From Burkholderiales bacterium (GTDB taxonomy: Bacteria; Pseudomonadota; Gammaproteobacteria; Burkholderiales; Burkholderiaceae_C), in NCBI GenBank assembly GCA_947453585.1, contig CANGHQ010000044.1, positions 1-9,011 on the forward strand: 9,011 nt of DNA. The letters are read 5' to 3'. The notes under the pieces were generated by a model, which saw only the letters and a list, made by a program, of their open reading frames with translations, was not told the origin of the DNA and searched no databases. Both the position numbers and the translations under genes were made by a program. Positions 5,681 to 9,011 of this stretch are shown here, in pieces. Positions within the stretch are counted from its first letter, which is position 1. The number at the start of each line of letters is the position of its first letter.

Positions 5681-6382
5681 TCAGCCTTTCTTGGGGAGGA
5701 GCGCCAGAAACTCACGGCGCAAATTGGGGTCTTTGAGGAACACGCCGCGCATCACGGAGTTGATCATCTTGCTGTCCATGTCTTTCACGCCGCGCCACGA
5801 CATGCAGTAGTGGCTGGCCTCCATGACGATGGCCAAGCCGTCGGGCTGGGTTTTTTCCTGGATCAGGTCGGCCAGTTGCACCACGGCTTCTTCCTGGATT
5901 TGGGGCCGGCCCATGACCCATTCGGCCAGGCGCGCGTACTTGCTCAGGCCAATGACGTTGGTGTGTTCGTTGGGCAGCACGCCAATCCAGATTTGGCCGA
6001 TCACCGGACAAAAGTGGTGGCTGCAGGCGCTGCGCACGGTAATGGGGCCGACGATCATCAGCTCGTTCAAGTGCTCGGCGTTGGGAAACTCGGTGATGGC
6101 TGGGGCGTGCACGTAGCGGCCGCGAAACACCTCGTTGAGGTACATCTTGGCCACGCGGCGCGCGGTGTTGCCGGTGTTGTGGTCGTTTTGGGTGTCAATC
6201 ACCAAGCTGTCGAGCACGCCTTGCATCTTGACTTCTACTTCGTCAAGCAAGGCGGCGAGTTCGCCGGGCTGCACAAATTCGGCGATGTTGTCGTTGGCGT
6301 TAAAACGCTTGCGCGAGGCAACAATGCGCTCGCGTATTTTGACGGAAACCGGGGTTCCAACGTCCTCGTCGGGTGGAGTCAT
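5681..6382 (-). CDS. folE: GTP cyclohydrolase I
   Basis: Converts GTP to 7,8-dihydroneopterin triphosphate, the entry step to tetrahydrofolate and other pterins, in a cytosolic homodecamer-type enzyme with one zinc per active site. The 233-residue product has the zinc ligands Cys120 and His123 in VRSACSHHFCP, and Cys193 in EASHYCMSWRG, matching E. coli C110, H113 and C181. His122 and His191 match the catalytic H112 and H179. VIGLSKYARLAEW (143-155), RPQIQEEAVVQLADLI (159-174) and the GPITVRSACSHH strand are characteristic. The N-terminal 45 residues are polar and variable. Start ATG 6382 has no clear Shine-Dalgarno; an upstream in-frame stop (TGA) leaves no earlier ATG. It leads the minus-strand folE-BLUF-DUF429 group. 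NudB, the next enzyme of the pathway, is encoded 2.2 kb upstream on the same strand. A second folE elsewhere in the genome cannot be excluded. Confidence 0.95.
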   Translation of the reverse strand: MTPPDEDVGTPVSVKIRERIVASRKRFNANDNIAEFVQPGELAALLDEVEVKMQGVLDSLVIDTQNDHNTGNTARRVAKMYLNEVFRGRYVHAPAITEFPNAEHLNELMIVGPITVRSACSHHFCPVIGQIWIGVLPNEHTNVIGLSKYARLAEWVMGRPQIQEEAVVQLADLIQEKTQPDGLAIVMEASHYCMSWRGVKDMDSKMINSVMRGVFLKDPNLRREFLALLPKKG

Positions 6383-6417
6383 GGCAATGGTGATTTGAAT
6401 GGCAAAAGATCATGTTA

Positions 6418-6446
6418 CCAGCGTTTGAATAGCCCTTGCTCGCTGG
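6418..6446 (-). other. Inverted repeat upstream of folE
   Basis: CCAGCG at 6418-6423 and CGCTGG at 6441-6446 are exact inverted repeats with a 17-nt spacer, which itself contains an AGC/GCT pair able to extend the fold. The element lies 36 bp upstream of the folE ATG. It could be a leader hairpin or an operator with half-sites about two helical turns apart. No known regulator site is recognised. Confidence 0.35.
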
Positions 6447-6474
6447 AAAAACCCAAGCGGCCATTGGTTTTTTT
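6447..6474. terminator. Bidirectional terminator-like hairpin after clsB
   Basis: An A-run (6447-6451), CCAA (6453-6456), a 7-nt loop (GCGGCCA), TTGG (6464-6467) and a seven-T run (6468-6474) form a stem with one bulged C at 6452. Read on the minus strand, it lies 31 bp past the clsB stop and ends in five T. The GC content of the stem is low, so strength is uncertain. It separates the nudB-EEP-clsB group from folE. Confidence 0.42.
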
Positions 6475-6481
6475 GCTACCG

Positions 6482-6509
6482 ATTAAATAGCATTTGCCGC
6501 CGCTTTCAA
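6482..6509 (-). promoter_or_regulatory. Possible sigma70 promoter for folE group
   Basis: On the minus strand TTGAAA (6509-6504) and TTTAAT (6487-6482) are separated by 16 bp; each matches its consensus at five of six positions. The -35 box overlaps the clsB stop codon. Transcription would begin near 6475, just before the terminator-like hairpin, which would then lie in the folE leader. Either that hairpin is a leader structure or the true promoter is closer to folE. Confidence 0.28.
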
Positions 6510-7720
6510 TAGGCGCGACCAATCAAAAACAAAACCACGCGCATCACGCCCAACGCCACCAAATCCAGGCCGCGCTGCCAGCGTCCGCGCTGCGCGTAAG
6601 CGGCCGGATCGACCCGCACCGACTGGAGCTGCAAGGCTTTTAGCAGGCGCTGGCGCAAGAGCATGGCAAACGGACCGTCGCGCACCACCACATTGGCCTC
6701 ACGCGCGAGCAACAGGCTCAAGGGGTCGAGGTTGCTTGAGCCCACCGTGGCCCAGCGCCTATCCACCACCGCCACCTTGGCATGCAAAAACCCGCCGGTG
6801 TATTCATAAATCTCCACCCCAGCGTCCATCAGCACGCCGTAGACCGTGCGGGCGCCGTGGTACTGCATGAAGTATTCGTAGCGCCCCTGCAGCAGCACCC
6901 GCACCCGCACGCCGCGCTGGGCGGCATGCACCAAGGCGTGGCGCAGCTTGCGCCCCGGCACGAAATAGGCGCTGGCAATCAGCACCTCGCTGCGCGCATC
7001 AGCAATCGCCTTGCGGTAGGCCCGCTCAATGCGGCTGCGGTGCAGCAGGTTGTCGCGCAAAACCAGCGCCGCCCATACGCCGTCTCCAGGCACGGGCGCC
7101 GGTGGCGCCGAATGGGGCGGAGCCGGGTGGGGCGCGGCCTGGGCCAGCAGGCGGCGCGCCTGCCTCCACCGCAGGTGCTCGACTTGGCGCGCCAGATCCA
7201 GACGCGCCCAAAACTGCTCCATGGCCTGTTGCACTTCTAGCGCCAAGGCGCCGCGCACCTGCACCGCAAAATCCAGGCGCGGCGTCTGCAGCACGCCATA
7301 GTGGGGATCCACCAGGTCGTCGAGCACATTGATGCCGCCACAAAAAGCAACCGCGCCGTCCACCACACACAGTTTGCGGTGCAGCCGACGCCAGCGTCCG
7401 GGCCGAAACACGCCCAAAAAACCCAGCGGCGAAAAACGGTGCCATTGCAAACCCGCTGCATTAAAGCGCTGAGTCCAAGAAGCCGGTAGCGCCGGTGTGC
7501 CAATGCCGTCCACCACCAAGTACACCGCCACGCCGCGCTCTGCTGACCGCACCAGCGCCTGCGCCAGGCGCTCGCCCTGGCTGTCAAAGTTGAAGATATA
7601 GGTTTCCAGCCGCACCTCGGTGCTGCTGGCGTCCACCGCAGCAATGACTGCGGCAAACAACTCCACCGCCCCCTGCAGCAGACGCACCTGCTGGTGGTGG
7701 TTGAAGTGGGTGGGGCGCAT
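6506..7720 (-). CDS. clsB: Cardiolipin synthase B-type phospholipase D protein
   Basis: Inner-membrane-associated enzyme of the phospholipase D superfamily that makes cardiolipin by phosphatidyl transfer. The 404-residue product has two HxKxxxxD motifs: HRKLCVVD (His114, Lys116, Asp121) followed by CGGINV, and HAKVAVVD (His313, Lys315, Asp320) followed by GSSNLDPLS. Length is near E. coli ClsB (413), and there are no N-terminal membrane helices as in ClsA. A Pro/Ala/His-rich linker (about 193-214) joins the two halves. The C-terminal 18 or so residues are hydrophobic (VALGVMRVVLFLIG) and may bind the membrane. I chose ATG 7720, two bases after the stop of the EEP gene, over a TTG at 7759 that would overlap that gene. 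The spacing implies cotranslation with the EEP protein, the same pairing as E. coli ybhP-clsB. Confidence 0.93.
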   Translation of the reverse strand: MRPTHFNHHQQVRLLQGAVELFAAVIAAVDASSTEVRLETYIFNFDSQGERLAQALVRSAERGVAVYLVVDGIGTPALPASWTQRFNAAGLQWHRFSPLGFLGVFRPGRWRRLHRKLCVVDGAVAFCGGINVLDDLVDPHYGVLQTPRLDFAVQVRGALALEVQQAMEQFWARLDLARQVEHLRWRQARRLLAQAAPHPAPPHSAPPAPVPGDGVWAALVLRDNLLHRSRIERAYRKAIADARSEVLIASAYFVPGRKLRHALVHAAQRGVRVRVLLQGRYEYFMQYHGARTVYGVLMDAGVEIYEYTGGFLHAKVAVVDRRWATVGSSNLDPLSLLLAREANVVVRDGPFAMLLRQRLLKALQLQSVRVDPAAYAQRGRWQRGLDLVALGVMRVVLFLIGRAY

Positions 7721-7722
7721 GC

Positions 7723-8577
7723 TCAAGACGCCTGCAGCAGGCCCGTTGCGACGGTGCAATCTGGGGCCAATGCCGCTTGTGGATCGGCCTCAATCCCCTG
7801 CCCATGGGGCTCCGCCCGGATAAGCGACGCGGCCTGCGCAAGCGGCGGCAGCTCAAACTCGGCAATGAGCGGCAAATGGTCGGACATCTTGGTCCATAGG
7901 CCGCCGCGCGGCACTTCAAGGCGCAAAGGGCGCAGGCCGCGGGCGTAGACGTGGTCGAGCTGCAGCAGCGGCAGGCGCGACGGAAAAGTGGCAAAGCCCT
8001 TTTGGCGCCAAGAAGAAAGACCCGCGCTGCCGAGTTCGCGGTCCAGCATCGGGCCCCACTCGTTGAAGTCGCCCGCCACCAGCAGCGGCGCATCGGGCGC
8101 AATTTCGCGCGCAATGTAGCGGCACAGCTGCTGCAACTGGCGCTGGCGGCTGGCGCGCACTAGGCCCAAATGCACCACCAGCACGTGCACGCTTTGGCCA
8201 TGCACCGTCATCTCGGCGTGCAAGAGGCCGCGCTGCTCAAAGCGGTGGTCCGACATGTCCTCGTGCTGGTGGGCGACCACAGGCCAGCGAGACAGCACCG
8301 CGTTGCCGTGTTCGCCGTGGCGCGTGACGGCGTTGGTGCGGTACACGGCGGTATAGCCTTCGGGCGCCAAAAAATCAGCCTGCGGCAAGGCAGGCCAGTG
8401 GGCGAAAAACTTTGCCTCGCCCCGGTGCAGCTTGCGCACCTCTTGCAGGCACACCAAGTCCGCGCCAAAGCGGGAAATGGCGTGGCCCAGGTTGTGAATT
8501 TCCAGGCTGCGCCCCGGCCCGACACCGCGCACGCCCTTGTGGATGTTGTAGGTCACCACCCGCACCAATTGGCTCAT
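7723..8577 (-). CDS. Endonuclease/exonuclease/phosphatase family protein (YbhP-like)
   Basis: Metal-dependent phosphodiesterase fold (EEP superfamily); substrate not known. The 284-residue product carries the superfamily residues in order: Asn11 in TYNIHKG, Glu46 in CLQEVR, His136 in VVHLGL, Asp170 and Asn172 in AGDFNEWG, Asp208 in LDHVYARG and His234 in SDHLPL. The core appears complete. The last 45 residues are a low-complexity tail. ATG 8577 overlaps the nudB stop as ATGA, preceded by a G-run that can serve as Shine-Dalgarno; a longer reading from 8676 would start with unrelated sequence inside nudB and is rejected. The gene sits directly before clsB, as ybhP does in E. coli, which suggests a role linked to membrane lipid metabolism rather than DNA repair. 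That role is inference. Confidence 0.92.
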   Translation of the reverse strand: MSQLVRVVTYNIHKGVRGVGPGRSLEIHNLGHAISRFGADLVCLQEVRKLHRGEAKFFAHWPALPQADFLAPEGYTAVYRTNAVTRHGEHGNAVLSRWPVVAHQHEDMSDHRFEQRGLLHAEMTVHGQSVHVLVVHLGLVRASRQRQLQQLCRYIAREIAPDAPLLVAGDFNEWGPMLDRELGSAGLSSWRQKGFATFPSRLPLLQLDHVYARGLRPLRLEVPRGGLWTKMSDHLPLIAEFELPPLAQAASLIRAEPHGQGIEADPQAALAPDCTVATGLLQAS

Positions 8578-9011
8578 GGCTGCGCCCCCCCATTTGCAAA
8601 GCGCGTCAACAGGGCGCAGGCTTCGGCGTTGGACGGCGAAAAGCAGGCATGCGCTGCCTCTTGGTAAGGCAGCCACTGGTAATGCGTGTGTTCGCGCGGA
8701 TCAAGCCGCACGGGCGTGCCCGCAGGCACTTGCAGGCCAAACAGGCGCTCGGTGTTGAACACCACGCCAGGCGCATAGCGGTGCAGCCAGCGTGGGTAAA
8801 TGGCATAGACGTTTTCAATCTGCCAGTCTTGCAAATGGTCTGCAAGGACGCTGCTGGGGCGGCAGTCGATGCCGGTTTCTTCCAGCACCTCGCGCGCGGC
8901 AGTCAGCGCAAAGGGCTCATCGAGCGTGTCTTTGCTGCCGGTGACCGACTGCCAGAACACGGGCGCTTGCGGATCGGGCTCGGTGCGGCGGATCAGCAGC
9001 ACGTCCAGGGC
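8574..9011 (-). CDS. nudB: Dihydroneopterin triphosphate diphosphatase, Nudix (N-terminus outside window)
   Basis: Nudix hydrolase that removes pyrophosphate from 7,8-dihydroneopterin triphosphate, the step after FolE in folate synthesis. The frame stays open to the window end; the codons before GTG 9002 read ALD, giving ALDVLLIRRTEP, so the GTG is internal and the N-terminus is missing. Visible are FWQSVTGS, the Nudix box starting at that glycine and ending in REVLEETGI (metal-binding Glu pair), and a late THYQWLPYQEA segment typical of NudB. The box has six residues between Gly and the first Glu (GSKDTLDE) where the general pattern has five. The stop overlaps the EEP start (ATGA), so it is probably the first visible gene of a nudB-EEP-clsB operon. 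NudB assignment over a generic Nudix enzyme rests on FWQSVTGS and on folE nearby. Confidence 0.9.
   Translation of the reverse strand, partial: ALDVLLIRRTEPDPQAPVFWQSVTGSKDTLDEPFALTAAREVLEETGIDCRPSSVLADHLQDWQIENVYAIYPRWLHRYAPGVVFNTERLFGLQVPAGTPVRLDPREHTHYQWLPYQEAAHACFSPSNAEACALLTRFANGGAQP

Noticed and set aside
5108..6490. A 460-codon open frame on the plus strand opposite folE, BLUF and part of the DUF429 gene
   Set aside because: It is antisense to well-supported genes, rich in Ala/Gly/His/Val low-complexity sequence, and shows no recognisable domain; such frames are common opposite GC-rich genes.
7721..7759. A TTG start for clsB at 7759
   Set aside because: It would overlap the end of the EEP gene and adds residues with no family similarity; ATG 7720 is two bases after the EEP stop.
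8578..8676. A longer EEP protein starting at 8676
   Set aside because: The extra 33 residues lie inside nudB in another frame; EEP similarity starts at MSQLVRVVTYNIH, with an ATGA overlap.

Overview
The window reads as chromosomal housekeeping DNA from a beta-proteobacterium, most likely Burkholderiales and probably Comamonadaceae (Rhodoferax/Polaromonas/Acidovorax-like). This is judged from protein style, GC-rich codon use and the gpmA-ctpA-thiF/moeB order. It is an inference from memory, not a search. No transposase, integrase, tRNA, rRNA or CRISPR array was seen, and gene packing is tight.

Left block, plus strand (63-3082): gpmA (phosphoglycerate mutase, glycolysis), a membrane-anchored S41 carboxyl-terminal processing protease (CtpA/Prc type), and a ThiF/MoeB-like adenylyltransferase that activates sulfur-carrier proteins. 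Spacers are 35 and 24 bp and each holds a short perfect inverted repeat. The trio looks like one transcription unit.

Converging on it is a small minus-strand gene (3101-3496) for a lipoprotein with a single fibronectin type III-like domain.

The rest, about 3590-9011, is all minus strand, read right to left. First comes nudB (cut by the window end), an endonuclease/exonuclease/phosphatase (EEP) protein, and clsB (cardiolipin synthase with two HKD motifs), joined by an ATGA overlap and a 2-bp gap. A terminator-like hairpin and a possible promoter follow. Then come folE (GTP cyclohydrolase I), a short BLUF blue-light sensor 3 bp after it, a DUF429 protein directly after the BLUF stop codon, and a YebC-family gene with its own strong ribosome binding site and a GC-rich leader hairpin.

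Two themes link the minus-strand genes. FolE and NudB catalyse the first two steps from GTP towards dihydrofolate. ClsB and the EEP protein match the ybhP-clsB (ybhO) pairing of E. coli. The most unusual points are the BLUF photosensor coupled to folE, and the DUF429 gene: its conserved first strand (GCDFSSAP) lies upstream of any ATG, GTG or TTG, in the same frame as the BLUF gene and separated from it only by one TAA. I found no clearly undescribed defence or mobile system here.
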